This document shows, piece after piece, positions 1-8,892 of a stretch of 64,000 nt of DNA. The notes beneath the pieces are model-generated. The model had not been told where the DNA came from, did no database searches, and saw only the letters and a program-made list of their open reading frames with translations. Position 1 is the stretch's first letter, and each line of letters begins with the position of its first letter. Source of the stretch: JANQQJ01 sp046290575. GTDB taxonomy: Bacteria; Pseudomonadota; Alphaproteobacteria; SMXS01. The DNA lies in the NCBI GenBank assembly GCA_046290575.1, contig JBKAGX010000001.1, positions 310,001 to 374,000 of the forward strand. Reading direction: 5' to 3'. A program made the translations under genes and the position numbers.

Positions 1-251
1 CGGAACATGTTCCGGGGAAACTGGTCAAGAACAATGACCAGGGCGACCGTGCCCTGGGCCGTCCTGGTCCAGTCTGCGAGCCGCCCGCTAGCCGCTGCGT
101 CATACACGCCGCTGAACCGGTCAATAATCTCGCGGTCGAAGGCCGGGTCGGCGTTGAACCATACGTCGCGGCCTTCACCGCCGCTCCCGTCCGGTTGGGG
201 CAGGGAATCGGGCGTGAACCAGAAATCCAAGACGTCTTCTATTTTGTGCAT
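1..251 (-). CDS. DUF924 family protein, 3' part outside the window
   Basis: The reading frame is open from an ATG at 251 down to the window edge (83 codons visible). The peptide begins MHKIEDVLDFWF and later has WFNADPAFDREI, then LADWTRTAQGTVAL and LDQFPRNMF. That order (FW near the start, FD-x-x-I, a W-x-x-x-P/Q-like stretch, then LDQFPRN-F) is the DUF924 signature. Family members are usually around 180 to 200 residues, so less than half is present. The biochemical role of DUF924 is not established; the fold is TPR-like. The gene is divergent from the Mla operon. Confidence 0.8.
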   Translation of the reverse strand, partial: MHKIEDVLDFWFTPDSLPQPDGSGGEGRDVWFNADPAFDREIIDRFSGVYDAAASGRLADWTRTAQGTVALVIVLDQFPRNMF

Positions 252-312
252 GATGTAAGAATAGTCTTCTCTAAGCTCTGGTCCAGCCTGGGCCGCTGCC
301 GTGCCGCGACGG

Positions 313-342
313 TTGCCAAGTCTTTCCCCTGTCTGTGATACT
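313..342 (+). promoter_or_regulatory. candidate sigma-70 promoter of the Mla operon
   Basis: TTGCCA (313-318) and GATACT (337-342) are separated by 18 nt and lie 28 nt upstream of the mlaE start at 370. The -35 box is good and the -10 is a 4 of 6 match. Prediction by eye only. Confidence 0.3.
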
Positions 343-369
343 GACCTCACGAAGCCAGGACGATATGCC

Positions 370-1518
370 ATGGACCACAACCTTGCAGTAGACGACGCAC
401 CCTGGGTGATCATGGAGCCCGATGGTGATGCGCTTTGGGTCAAGTTTGGCGGCGCCTGGACGGTTCAGCACTCGGCGTCGGTGTTTCAGCAGCTGACACA
501 GGTGGGCAAGTCGATCACCCGCGGCGCGCTGTTCGACATGACCCAGATCCGCTATATGGACACCGTTGGCGCGTGGCTGCTTTACCGGACAGAGCGCGAA
601 TTCCGTGAACGCGGCGTGCCGGTCGAACATGTGGGGTGTACCCCCGAACAGCGCAGCTTGATGGATCAGGCAGAAGAGCATGATCAGCCCTGCGCTGTTG
701 AACCCCCGGACCGCCCTCAATTCCTAAGGCTTGTAGAAGATGTCGGCGGCGGCGTGGTCGGGGCATTCGACAAGATGCGCACCGCGCTCGGCTTTATGGG
801 GCTGGTCCTGGAATCGCTGGTCAGCGGCGCTTTGCGTCCGAAACGGTTCAGGCTGACGGCGACGATCAACCAGATGGAACTGGTCGGCGTCAATGCGTTG
901 CCGATCGTCGGACTGATCTCGTTCCTGATCGGTATTGTCATTGCCTATCAGGGGGCGCACCAACTCAGACTTTTCGGGGCGGAAATCTTTACCGTCGATA
1001 TGGTGGTTTTCGCCGTTTTGCGTGAATTCGGTATTCTCCTGACGGCAATTATGATTGCCGGCCGGTCGGGCAGCGCGTTCACGGCTGAAATCGGCTCCAT
1101 GCAGTTGAATCAGGAAATCGACGCGATGAATGTCATGTCGATTTCGCCGATTGAAGCCCTGGTGCTGCCGCGTTTCGTCGCGCTGGTAATCATGATGCCT
1201 TTGCTGACCTTTTATGCCGATATCGTGGGCATATTGGGCGGGCTGGTGATCAGTTGGGTGGCGCTCGACATCTCCCCCGCTTTGTTCATCGAACGCGCAC
1301 AAGCGGCTTTTACCATCGAAAATTTCAGTGTCGGAATGATCAAGGCGCCGATCTTTGGCGCGATCATCGCGCTGATCGGGTGTCACGAAGGCATGCAGGT
1401 TAAGGGCAGCGCAGAAAGTCTTGGCAGCCACACCACGTTGTCTGTCGTTGAAGCGATTTTCATGATTATTGTCCTCGATGCGTTTTTTGCGATCTTCTTT
1501 ACCGAGATCGGTATCTGA
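370..1518 (+). CDS. mlaE: STAS-MlaE fusion, permease of a Mla-type lipid ABC transporter
   Basis: 382 residues. An open frame reaches back to 301, but ATG 370 follows AGGA at a good distance and is preferred. Residues 1 to about 100 resemble a STAS domain (acidic, with an FDMTQIRYMDT segment). The rest is an MlaE permease with the hallmark run from LISFLIGIVIAYQG through REFGILLTAIMIAGRSG to AEIGSMQLNQEIDAM. In enterobacteria the STAS subunit (MlaB) is a separate protein; here it is fused at the N terminus, as in a number of alphaproteobacterial homologues. With MlaF and MlaD it should move phospholipids between inner and outer membrane. The next gene starts 2 nt after the stop. Confidence 0.93.
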   Translation: MDHNLAVDDAPWVIMEPDGDALWVKFGGAWTVQHSASVFQQLTQVGKSITRGALFDMTQIRYMDTVGAWLLYRTEREFRERGVPVEHVGCTPEQRSLMDQAEEHDQPCAVEPPDRPQFLRLVEDVGGGVVGAFDKMRTALGFMGLVLESLVSGALRPKRFRLTATINQMELVGVNALPIVGLISFLIGIVIAYQGAHQLRLFGAEIFTVDMVVFAVLREFGILLTAIMIAGRSGSAFTAEIGSMQLNQEIDAMNVMSISPIEALVLPRFVALVIMMPLLTFYADIVGILGGLVISWVALDISPALFIERAQAAFTIENFSVGMIKAPIFGAIIALIGCHEGMQVKGSAESLGSHTTLSVVEAIFMIIVLDAFFAIFFTEIGI

Positions 1519-1520
1519 CC

Positions 1521-2330
1521 GTGTCGACACAGCTTCAGGAAAAGGACGATCAAATCGACCCGAATGACCACGTCATTTCAATCCGCGGCCTGAAGGTGGG
1601 CTTCGGTGGTCCCGACATTATCAGCGGCCTTGATCTGGATGTGCGGCGTGGCGAGGTATTGGGCATTGTCGGTGGGTCGGGAACCGGTAAGTCGGTGTTG
1701 ATGGGCACGATTTTGGGCCTCATTCAGGCGCGCGCCGGGTCGATCAAGGTGTTCGGCCACGAAGTTTGCGGCGAGTCCGCGACTCAGAAACGTGACCTGG
1801 AGAAACGCTGGGGCGTGCTGTTTCAGGATGGCGCGTTGTTTTCCGGTCTGACCGTTGCGCAAAACGTCCAGGTGCCCTTGCGGGAGCAGATGAGCGGTGT
1901 GCCCCGCGCGTTGATGGATGAAATCGCGGCCATGAAACTCTGCATGGTCGGGTTGCCGGCGGACGCAGGCCCGAAGTTTCCCTCAGAGATTTCTGGCGGT
2001 ATGCGTAAGCGCGCGGGGATCGCGCGGGCGCTGGCACTGGACCCTGAGATTCTGTTTCTGGACGAGCCCACGGCGGGCCTTGACCCTATATCAGCCGCCG
2101 CGTTTGACGATCTGATCAAGGAGCTTCAAAGGGTGCTGGGACTGACCGTGATCATGGTGACGCACGATCTCGATTCGTTGAACGCGATCTGTCACCGTAT
2201 TGCAGTACTGGCCGAGAAGCGTGTAAGCCTTATTGGCCCCATGGATGAAATGCTGGCCAGCGATCATCCGTGGATTCGGCAGTACTTCCACGGTCCGCGC
2301 GCCCGCGCGGCTCATCTTGGACAGCGTTAG
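1521..2330 (+). CDS. mlaF: MlaF-like ABC transporter ATPase
   Basis: 269 residues from GTG 1521, directly behind the permease stop. It has Walker A GGSGTGKS (residues 51-58), the family-typical signature SGGMRKRAGIARAL, Walker B ILFLDEPTAGLDP and H-loop MVTHD. The methionine in SGGM instead of the usual glutamine is typical of the Mla/Ttg2A subfamily. Predicted to power the lipid transporter at the cytoplasmic face of the inner membrane. Confidence 0.93.
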   Translation: MSTQLQEKDDQIDPNDHVISIRGLKVGFGGPDIISGLDLDVRRGEVLGIVGGSGTGKSVLMGTILGLIQARAGSIKVFGHEVCGESATQKRDLEKRWGVLFQDGALFSGLTVAQNVQVPLREQMSGVPRALMDEIAAMKLCMVGLPADAGPKFPSEISGGMRKRAGIARALALDPEILFLDEPTAGLDPISAAAFDDLIKELQRVLGLTVIMVTHDLDSLNAICHRIAVLAEKRVSLIGPMDEMLASDHPWIRQYFHGPRARAAHLGQR

Positions 2331-2345
2331 GACGACAGCAGCCTC

Positions 2346-3287
2346 ATGGAAACCAGAGCCCATCACGTTCTGATCGGAAGCTTCGTTCTGGCCATGCTGG
2401 TCGGGTTGGTCCTGACCATTCTCTGGGCATCAGGCTCCGATGGTGACCGCGATTATGACACTTACAGAATCTATTTCGATACGGCTGTCACCGGGCTGAG
2501 TCCGTCCGGCGAGGTCCGGTATAGCGGTCTTTATGTCGGAACCGTAACAGATATCCGCCTCGACCCGAATAACCCCAGCCGTGTCCGGGTGACCATTGAG
2601 GTGGTCGAGGGAACGCCGATCACGACAAATTCGGTCGCGACCCTGGAAGTTCAGGGGCTGACCGGTGTTTCCTTCGTGCAGATCATTGCCAATGATTCAG
2701 ATCGCGCGACGGCCGGTGCGCCGCTCGAAGCGCCTGAAGGGGAAGACTATCCGGTGATTCCATCTCGCGTGACCGGCTTGCAGGGTGTGTTCATGAGTGC
2801 GCCCGAGCTGCTTGACGCCGGGATTCGGTTGCTCAATCAGGCGAATAAAATCGTCAGTGACGAGAATATTCAGAAGATCGTTGCGATCATTGACGACATC
2901 CAGACCGTGACCGGCGGTGTTGCTGGCCGTACGCCCGAAATCGAGGAGGCGATTGTCTTGTTGAGAGATGCGCTGGACAAGGCCAACCAGGTTGCGCTCA
3001 ATATCAATTCGCTGACGGAAGACGAGCTGCCGCTGTTGATTGCCGACCTCCGTACGGCGGCCCAGAACTTTGAGGAGTTGGGCGGCACGCTGAACGAAAC
3101 CGTCAATGAGAACCGGCCGGCAATTGCGCACTTTACGTCGTCGGCGTTGCCGGAACTCGGCCAGTTTGCCGTCGAGGCCCGTCGGTTGGCAGCGGCCCTC
3201 GGCCGTATTGCTGAGCGTATTGAACAGGGTCCGGCCGACTTCATCTTCCCGCCGAAGACACCACAGATTGAGGCGCCCGCAGAATGA
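2346..3287 (+). CDS. mlaD: MlaD-like MCE domain protein
   Basis: 313 residues. One N-terminal membrane anchor (about residues 11-29, LIGSFVLAMLVGLVLTILWA) is followed by an MCE domain with YFDTAVTGLSPSGEVRYSGLYVG and a VEVQGLTGVSFVQI-like strand. The C-terminal half is long and helical, as in MCE proteins longer than E. coli MlaD (about 180 residues). It would form the periplasmic substrate-binding ring of the transporter. It overlaps the following lipoprotein gene by ATGA. Confidence 0.92.
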   Translation: METRAHHVLIGSFVLAMLVGLVLTILWASGSDGDRDYDTYRIYFDTAVTGLSPSGEVRYSGLYVGTVTDIRLDPNNPSRVRVTIEVVEGTPITTNSVATLEVQGLTGVSFVQIIANDSDRATAGAPLEAPEGEDYPVIPSRVTGLQGVFMSAPELLDAGIRLLNQANKIVSDENIQKIVAIIDDIQTVTGGVAGRTPEIEEAIVLLRDALDKANQVALNINSLTEDELPLLIADLRTAAQNFEELGGTLNETVNENRPAIAHFTSSALPELGQFAVEARRLAAALGRIAERIEQGPADFIFPPKTPQIEAPAE

Positions 3288-3910
3288 TACGATCTCTTCG
3301 TTTTCCGTTAGGTGTGGTTGTACTGGCCTGGGTGTGTGCGGCCTGTGGCCCTCTTGTCGAACTGCCTAATAGTGGCCCAGCGCCTTCACTCTACACGCTG
3401 ACGCCGGTCCCCGCGCCTGTTGGTGAAGGAACACAAGCGCTGCTGCTGGTCGAAGATCCGACCGCCGCAGGCGGCCTTGATTCGACGTTGCTGGCGCGCC
3501 GGTCTTCGCCGACGGCGATCCAGTATTATGCCGGTGGGCGGTGGGCAGACCGGCCAACGGTAATGCTTCAGTCGGCTCTGGTCGAAGCGTTCGAGCTCTC
3601 TGGCCAGCATGTTTCGCGTGGCCGTGGCGGCACCTCGGTACCGGCTGATTTCGAACTGCAGACTGATCTAAGGGACTTTCAAGCTGAATTTTTCGATGGC
3701 GGAACAATTCCCGAGGTGCGCGTCAGACTGGCGCTGACACTTGTGCGTCTGGGCAAACTTGCAACCGTCGGCAAGACAAGCATCGAAATCACCCGGCGGC
3801 CGGTTGGGTCCAGCCTTGACGCTGTGGTGCTGGCTTTCGACGAGGCCGCCGATGAGGCGATGGCGGAAGCCGTTGCTTGGACGATTGAGCAGATCAAGGC
3901 GAGCCGCTGA
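3284..3910 (+). CDS. PqiC-like ABC transporter auxiliary lipoprotein
   Basis: 208 residues, translationally coupled to mlaD (ATGA at 3284-3287). The signal peptide ends in a lipobox, VCAAC with Cys21 as the lipidated residue. The mature part has YTLTP and later IQYYAGGRWADRP, the signature of the ABC_trans_aux (PqiC/YmbA, formerly DUF330) family. Such lipoproteins sit in the outer membrane and pair with MCE proteins. The operon therefore joins an Mla core to a Pqi-style lipoprotein rather than to MlaA or MlaC, neither of which is in this window. Confidence 0.88.
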   Translation: MIRSLRFPLGVVVLAWVCAACGPLVELPNSGPAPSLYTLTPVPAPVGEGTQALLLVEDPTAAGGLDSTLLARRSSPTAIQYYAGGRWADRPTVMLQSALVEAFELSGQHVSRGRGGTSVPADFELQTDLRDFQAEFFDGGTIPEVRVRLALTLVRLGKLATVGKTSIEITRRPVGSSLDAVVLAFDEAADEAMAEAVAWTIEQIKASR

Positions 3911-3973
3911 CGGATTTGATGTAACTGGCAGCTTGGGAGTATGCTTCTTAGGTCCTTGGGGAAGGAGCAGACG

Positions 3974-4468
3974 ATGAAGGCACTGATACTGGCCGCAGCG
4001 CTTGCGTTGATTTCTGTATCTGGAGGCGTTTTTGCCAGTGAGAGCAGAACCACCATCTGGCTGGGGTCCAATCCTGACATCGACGAGGCTGCGGTGATGA
4101 TGAACCGCGGAGATTTTTCCGGCGGTCTGGTGCGAACAAAGCGGGTGATCGAGGAACAGGATCTGCATATTTATGATCTGGCCGCGGCTTACAACAATCT
4201 GTGTGTCGGCAATTTGGGCCTGAAGCTGTACCGCGCGGCGATCAAAGCATGTAACCGGGCGCTGCGATATCGCCCCGGTATGTGGCAGGCGTTCAACAAT
4301 CGAGGGAATGCCTATCTGGGGATGGCCAAATACGACAAGGCGATCGCAAACTATCATCGGGCGATGCAGGCGCGGCCTGATCTTCAGCTAATTGAGTTCA
4401 ATCTTTATCTCGCCCTTGATGCCAGACAGCGCGGCATTCCGGCTTCTGTTACAGAGCAAGAGGGTTAG
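3974..4468 (+). CDS. secreted tetratricopeptide repeat protein
   Basis: 164 residues. ATG 3974 is chosen over upstream ATG 3941 because GAAGGAG lies at 3961-3967 and the protein then begins with a clean signal peptide (MKALILAAALALISVSGGVFA). At least two TPR units follow, with YNNLCVGNLGLKLYRAAIKAC and FNNRGNAYLGMAKYDKAI as the clear helices. Probably periplasmic and used for protein-protein contacts; no specific partner is evident. It lies 63 nt behind the Mla operon and could be co-transcribed with it. Confidence 0.8.
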   Translation: MKALILAAALALISVSGGVFASESRTTIWLGSNPDIDEAAVMMNRGDFSGGLVRTKRVIEEQDLHIYDLAAAYNNLCVGNLGLKLYRAAIKACNRALRYRPGMWQAFNNRGNAYLGMAKYDKAIANYHRAMQARPDLQLIEFNLYLALDARQRGIPASVTEQEG

Positions 4469-4538
4469 GAGATATACAGACTGAAAGATCTGGGGCCGGG
4501 GCAACCCCGTAAACGTAGCGGTATGACGGAGGCATGTA

Positions 4539-5234
4539 ATGTCGTTCTGGTATAGGAATTTTGTTGCTGCATCGGCTATTGCGGGGACATTTCTGCTTGA
4601 ATCTGTGTCGGTCGCGTCGCTGCCGCCCAATCCGGCCGTTCCCGAGAGCGGCAAGATTGAATTCGACGTCTATCGAAAAGACCAGAAGATCGGGTCGCAC
4701 AAGCTGACTTTCACCCAGCAGGATGATCAGCTGCAGGTGGACATCAATGTCAAATTCAAGGTCAAGTTCCTGTTCGTCACTGTTTACAAGTATCAGCATC
4801 GGGCGACTGAAATCTGGTCCGGTGACCAATTGGTGTCCTTGAGCAGCGAAACAGAGCAGAACGGCAAGGAGTGGAGCCTCGAAGCGGTTGGTAACGAGGC
4901 GACAACCTTTGTCGAGGTCAACGAAGAGCGGCGCGTCGTGCCGGACCGGTTGTTGCCCACGAGCTATTGGAATGTGCAGATTGTCGGCCAATCCCAGCTG
5001 TTGAATACCCAGTTCGGGACCGCCATTGATGTGGATATTACCGACCGCGGGCAGGAGACCGTCTCTGCGATGGGTCAGGATGTCGATGCTCAACGATACA
5101 ATATCAGTGCCTTTGTTGAAGAAACCAGTCAGCCGGTCAATGCCGATGTCTGGTACGATATGCGAGGTGAGCTGGTAAAACTGCAATTCGTCGCCAAGGA
5201 CGGCTCGGTCGTGGAGTATCGCCGGGTTTCCTGA
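4539..5234 (+). CDS. DUF6134-like secreted protein
   Basis: 231 residues with an N-terminal signal peptide (cleavage near VSVASLPP), preceded by a GGAGG site at 4525-4529. The body is a beta-rich protein with IEFDVYRKDQKIGSHKLTF near the start and a C-terminal YDMRGELVKLQF. This pattern fits DUF6134, small periplasmic proteins with a lipoprotein-localisation-like beta sheet. No enzymatic motif is seen and the function is unknown. Confidence 0.6.
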   Translation: MSFWYRNFVAASAIAGTFLLESVSVASLPPNPAVPESGKIEFDVYRKDQKIGSHKLTFTQQDDQLQVDINVKFKVKFLFVTVYKYQHRATEIWSGDQLVSLSSETEQNGKEWSLEAVGNEATTFVEVNEERRVVPDRLLPTSYWNVQIVGQSQLLNTQFGTAIDVDITDRGQETVSAMGQDVDAQRYNISAFVEETSQPVNADVWYDMRGELVKLQFVAKDGSVVEYRRVS

Positions 5235-5262
5235 TCGCAAGGGTGTTATGAACCGCCGGGCC

Positions 5263-5292
5263 TGATCCGCGAGGCGCTCGCTGGCGTATCAA
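5263..5292 (+). promoter_or_regulatory. predicted RpoE (ECF11-type) promoter for the phrB operon
   Basis: TGATCC (5263-5268), 18 nt, then TATCAA (5287-5292), ending 24 nt before the phrB ATG. The R. sphaeroides RpoE consensus is a TGATCC -35 with a TA-starting -10 about 18 nt away. The same architecture (TGATCC, 18 nt, TAT) lies in front of the rpoE-like gene at 12289-12318, which makes chance unlikely. Confidence 0.75.
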
Positions 5293-5316
5293 GTCGGTCA
5301 TAACGATTGCGCCTTT

Positions 5317-6744
5317 ATGCCGACATCCGCCCCCATCATTGTCCTGTTTGGAGCCGATCTACGGCTTGAGGATCAGCCCGCACTCCATGCGGTTGCCGCG
5401 GAAGGCGCGCCGGTCCTGCCGCTCTATATTCTCGATGACAGTATCTCCTGGGCGCCGGGGGCCGCCAGCCGCTGGTGGCTGCATCACAGCCTGCAAGCGC
5501 TTGCTGAAAATCTTGAGACATTGGGGGCGCCGTTGATCCTGAGGCGTGGCCCGACGGTGGAGGTCTTGCAGGACCTTTTGGCCGAAACGGCCGCCGAGGC
5601 TGTTTTCGTCTGTGATTCTGCGGAGCCGGGGTTATCGGCGCACTTGTTGTCTGACACTGGTCTTCCATTGCGTGTCTTTCCCGGCAACTGGCTGCACCAG
5701 CCAGGTGAGGTGCTTACGGGCGGCGGCGCGCCGTTCAAGGTCTTTACGCCTTTCTACAAGGCCTGTCTCAACAGGCGGGTTACAGCGCCGCTGCCGGTGC
5801 CGCGAACTCTCGTGCATATGGAAAACCCGCCCGATTCCGATCAACTCGACTCTTGGGGGCTGCTGCCCAGTCCAGTGGATTGGGCGGGCGGGCTGCGCGA
5901 GACGTGGCAGCCAGGCGAGCGGGGCGCTCTTGAACAGCTCGACAGGTTCATTGACGACGCGATTGCCAACTATAAGGAGGGCCGCGACATCCCGGGAAAA
6001 CCGGGAACGTCACGTCTATCAGCCCATCTGCATTTCGGCGAGATCAGTGCGCGGACCGTTTGGCACCGCATATCCCGCCACGCTGAGGCGGATAGTGCCG
6101 GTGCGGCGTCCTTCCTGCGGGAGCTGGTATGGCGGGAGTTTTCACTTCACCTTCTACACCACTTTCCATCGATGCCCGATGCCCCATTGCGGTCGGAGTT
6201 CGCCAGCTTTCCGTGGCAGGACGACACTGAGGGCTTTGAGGCATGGTCGCGCGGCTTGACCGGGTACCCGATCGTTGACGCGGGTATGCGCGAACTCTGG
6301 CATACCGGATGGATGCACAACCGGGTCAGGATGATCGCTGCATCATTCCTGATCAAGGACCTCAGAATAGATTGGCGGCGGGGCGAAGAATGGTTCTGGG
6401 ATACGCTGGTGGATGCAGATTTGGCAAACAATTCAGCAAGCTGGCAATGGGTGGCGGGCTGTGGTACTGACTCTTCTCCGTATTTTCGGGTCTTTAACCC
6501 GGCACTGCAGGCGCGGAGATTCGACCCGGACGGGTCTTATATCCGCCGATGGGTTCCTGAACTGTCAGAACTACCAGACGAATACTTGGCGGAACCTTGG
6601 ACAATGCCAGCACTGGACCGGGAAGCATTAGGGGTCAGGCTTGGGCAAACCTACCCGTTTCCTATCGTCGATCACGCGGCTGCGAGGCGCGCCGCGCTTG
6701 ACGCTTATCAACATATGAAAATGATTGCTGGACTGGACGGATAA
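5317..6744 (+). CDS. phrB: deoxyribodipyrimidine photolyase, class I
   Basis: 475 residues, the normal length for the family. The N-terminal alpha/beta antenna domain starts with IIVLFGADLRLEDQPAL. The C-terminal FAD domain has SRLSAHLHFGEIS, ELVWREF, then GYPIVDAGMRELWHTGWMHN and NNSASWQWVAGCGTD. It should repair cyclobutane pyrimidine dimers with blue light. It is the first gene of a tight four-gene operon (6, 8 and 19 nt gaps) behind a predicted RpoE promoter. A photolyase is a known member of the RpoE singlet-oxygen regulon in Rhodobacter. Confidence 0.95.
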   Translation: MPTSAPIIVLFGADLRLEDQPALHAVAAEGAPVLPLYILDDSISWAPGAASRWWLHHSLQALAENLETLGAPLILRRGPTVEVLQDLLAETAAEAVFVCDSAEPGLSAHLLSDTGLPLRVFPGNWLHQPGEVLTGGGAPFKVFTPFYKACLNRRVTAPLPVPRTLVHMENPPDSDQLDSWGLLPSPVDWAGGLRETWQPGERGALEQLDRFIDDAIANYKEGRDIPGKPGTSRLSAHLHFGEISARTVWHRISRHAEADSAGAASFLRELVWREFSLHLLHHFPSMPDAPLRSEFASFPWQDDTEGFEAWSRGLTGYPIVDAGMRELWHTGWMHNRVRMIAASFLIKDLRIDWRRGEEWFWDTLVDADLANNSASWQWVAGCGTDSSPYFRVFNPALQARRFDPDGSYIRRWVPELSELPDEYLAEPWTMPALDREALGVRLGQTYPFPIVDHAAARRAALDAYQHMKMIAGLDG

Positions 6745-6750
6745 TCGTTA

Positions 6751-8112
6751 ATGACAGGATTGGGCCATTCCTTGAAACTTGTTGAGACTCCACCCGTTCC
6801 GACGGCGACTGGGCAAAAGATTGCCGTTATCGGGTCCGGCGCTGCCGGCCTCGCCGCGGCCTGGGCGCTATCGAAGCGCCATCAAGTTACGCTTTACGAG
6901 GCTGATGATCGTGTCGGCGGCCACTGCCACACAGTCGATGTTGAAACGCCCTGGGGCGCGACGCCTGTCGATACCGGTTTCATTGTCTACAATCAGCTCA
7001 ATTATCCCAATCTCTGTGCGATGTTCGACCATCTGGATGTTGAAACAAAGGCATCCAACATGTCCTTCGCTGTGTCGATCCGTGATGGCTGGCTGGAATA
7101 TTCCGGCAACGGTGCGAAGGGCCTCTTCGCGCAACGGCGCAACATGGCGCGACCGCTCTATTGGCGCCTGGTTTGGGACGTGCTCCGGTTCTACCGCGAA
7201 GCACCGCAACTGCTGGCCAATGAAGATCTAGAAGCGATCACGCTGGGCGAACTGCTGGATCGCCAGCACTATTCGCAGTTCTTTCGGCACAATCACCTGT
7301 ACCCGATGGCGGCGGCAATCTGGTCGATGCCGGTTCACAAGATTGAAGATTTTCCGGCAGCGACGTTCCTGCAGTTCTACCAGAATCATGGTCTGCTTCA
7401 GCTGAAAGACCGGCCACAATGGCGCACCGTTGTTGGTGGCAGCCGGTCCTATGTGAAGGCTGTGCTGGAAGATTTCGGCGGCCCGGTCAGAACAGGAGAT
7501 CCGGTGACGGCTGTGACCCGTGCGGACAATGGTGTCGTGGTGAAGACGGACGCTGATGAAGGTGAACGCTTCAACCACGCAGTTATTGCGGGACATGCGG
7601 ATCAAGCGCTGGCGATGCTCGGCAACCCGACGGATCAGGAACGGGCTGTTCTGGGTGCGTTTGACTATGAGCAGAACCGGGTGCTGCTGCACCGTGATGA
7701 GTCTTTGATGCCGCGGCGGCGCGAGGTCTGGTCCAGCTGGAATTATCTGTCCAGTGGCGGCGGCTCGTCAGAAGACCGGCTGTCGGCGACCTATTGGATG
7801 AACCGGTTGCAGTCTATTGACCCGCGTGTTCCGGTTTTTGTGACGCTTAACCCCCTGCATGAACCGGCCCCGGATACGGTGATCAGGGAGTTTTCCTATG
7901 ATCATCCGGCCTTCGACGCCAAGGCGCTGGCGGCTCAGAAACAGTTGGGCACGCTCCAGGGCGTCGGCGGCATTTCCTTTTGTGGCAGCTATTTCGGATA
8001 TGGCTTCCATGAGGATGCCTTTACATCCGGGCTGAACGCCGCGCGCCGGTTTGGTGTGCCGGCGCCGTGGGAAACGGAACGCCCGGACATGGCCGCGACG
8101 GCCGCGGCCTAG
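6751..8112 (+). CDS. NAD(P)/FAD-dependent oxidoreductase of the CFA/DUF1365 locus
   Basis: 453 residues. The Rossmann motif GSGAAGLAAAWALS sits near residues 28-41 and is followed by ADDRVGGHCHTV, typical of flavin amine-oxidase/desaturase-type proteins. Homologues are found next to DUF1365 and cyclopropane-fatty-acid-synthase-like genes. In Rhodobacter the related operon is RpoE-controlled and linked to furan fatty acid formation, where a flavin-type desaturase acts on methylated acyl chains. Assignment to that step here is inference from family and context. It may also belong to another lipid oxidation step. Confidence 0.85.
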   Translation: MTGLGHSLKLVETPPVPTATGQKIAVIGSGAAGLAAAWALSKRHQVTLYEADDRVGGHCHTVDVETPWGATPVDTGFIVYNQLNYPNLCAMFDHLDVETKASNMSFAVSIRDGWLEYSGNGAKGLFAQRRNMARPLYWRLVWDVLRFYREAPQLLANEDLEAITLGELLDRQHYSQFFRHNHLYPMAAAIWSMPVHKIEDFPAATFLQFYQNHGLLQLKDRPQWRTVVGGSRSYVKAVLEDFGGPVRTGDPVTAVTRADNGVVVKTDADEGERFNHAVIAGHADQALAMLGNPTDQERAVLGAFDYEQNRVLLHRDESLMPRRREVWSSWNYLSSGGGSSEDRLSATYWMNRLQSIDPRVPVFVTLNPLHEPAPDTVIREFSYDHPAFDAKALAAQKQLGTLQGVGGISFCGSYFGYGFHEDAFTSGLNAARRFGVPAPWETERPDMAATAAA

Positions 8113-8120
8113 GGCAGATC

Positions 8121-8873
8121 ATGCGCTCGGCCATTTATCCTTCAACCGTGATGCATCACCGGGTGCGGCCCTTTAAGCACCGTTTTGTGTATCGGGTTTT
8201 TTCGTTGTTGCTCGATGTGGATGAAATCCCGGCGATTGCCAGGCGATCAAAACTGCTCTCGCACAATCGCTTCAATCTGTTCAGTTTTCGTGACCGGGAT
8301 TTTGGGCCCGGCGATGGTACGCCGCCACGCGAATGGGTGGAAACCAGCCTGCAGAACCAGGGGTACAATTTCCCGGTCGGTAGCATTGATCTGCTGTGTT
8401 TTCCGCGGATGTTCGGCTATGTGTTCAACCCGCTCAGCATTTATTACGTGCACGATACGGATGGCGTGTTGCAGGTGATTCTCTATGAAGTTACCAACAC
8501 CTACGGTGACCGTCACAGCTATCTTCTACCGGTCGAGCAGGAGACCGGCACCATCCGCCAGAGTTGTGACAAAAACCTCTATGTGTCGCCATTTATCGAT
8601 ATGGAGGCACGCTATCATTTCCGGTTGGCCGAACCGGGCGAGACGCTTGGGGTGGCGATTCGAGAAGAAACACCCGATGGCAATGTGTTGTTCGCGGCCA
8701 TGACGGGCCAGCGCAAAGCCTTGAATGACCGCACGCTTGCCCTCATGTTTTTGAAACATCCTTTGATGACGCTGAAGATTATCGGCGGTATTCACTGGGA
8801 AGCATTCAAGCTCTGGCGAAAAGGGGCTAAGGTTTTTGGCCACCAACCCCCGCCCGTCGAGCGGATTACCTAA
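8121..8873 (+). CDS. DUF1365 family protein
   Basis: 250 residues from ATG 8121; an open frame runs back to 8067 but would overlap the flavoprotein gene. Family hallmarks are MHHRVRPFKHRFVYRVF at the start, the central FPRMFGYVFNPLSIYYV and YEVTNTYGDRHSYLL. The molecular role of DUF1365 is not settled. It almost always sits between the flavoprotein and a CFA-synthase-like methyltransferase, as here, which points to modification of membrane acyl chains. Confidence 0.9.
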   Translation: MRSAIYPSTVMHHRVRPFKHRFVYRVFSLLLDVDEIPAIARRSKLLSHNRFNLFSFRDRDFGPGDGTPPREWVETSLQNQGYNFPVGSIDLLCFPRMFGYVFNPLSIYYVHDTDGVLQVILYEVTNTYGDRHSYLLPVEQETGTIRQSCDKNLYVSPFIDMEARYHFRLAEPGETLGVAIREETPDGNVLFAAMTGQRKALNDRTLALMFLKHPLMTLKIIGGIHWEAFKLWRKGAKVFGHQPPPVERIT

Positions 8874-8892
8874 CAGGGAACCGGAGAACGCG

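Noticed and set aside
1..14. CGGAACATGTTCCG, a 14-bp palindrome at the window edge
   Set aside because: It lies inside the DUF924 coding region where it encodes part of the family motif (FPRNMF), so it is not evidence for an operator.
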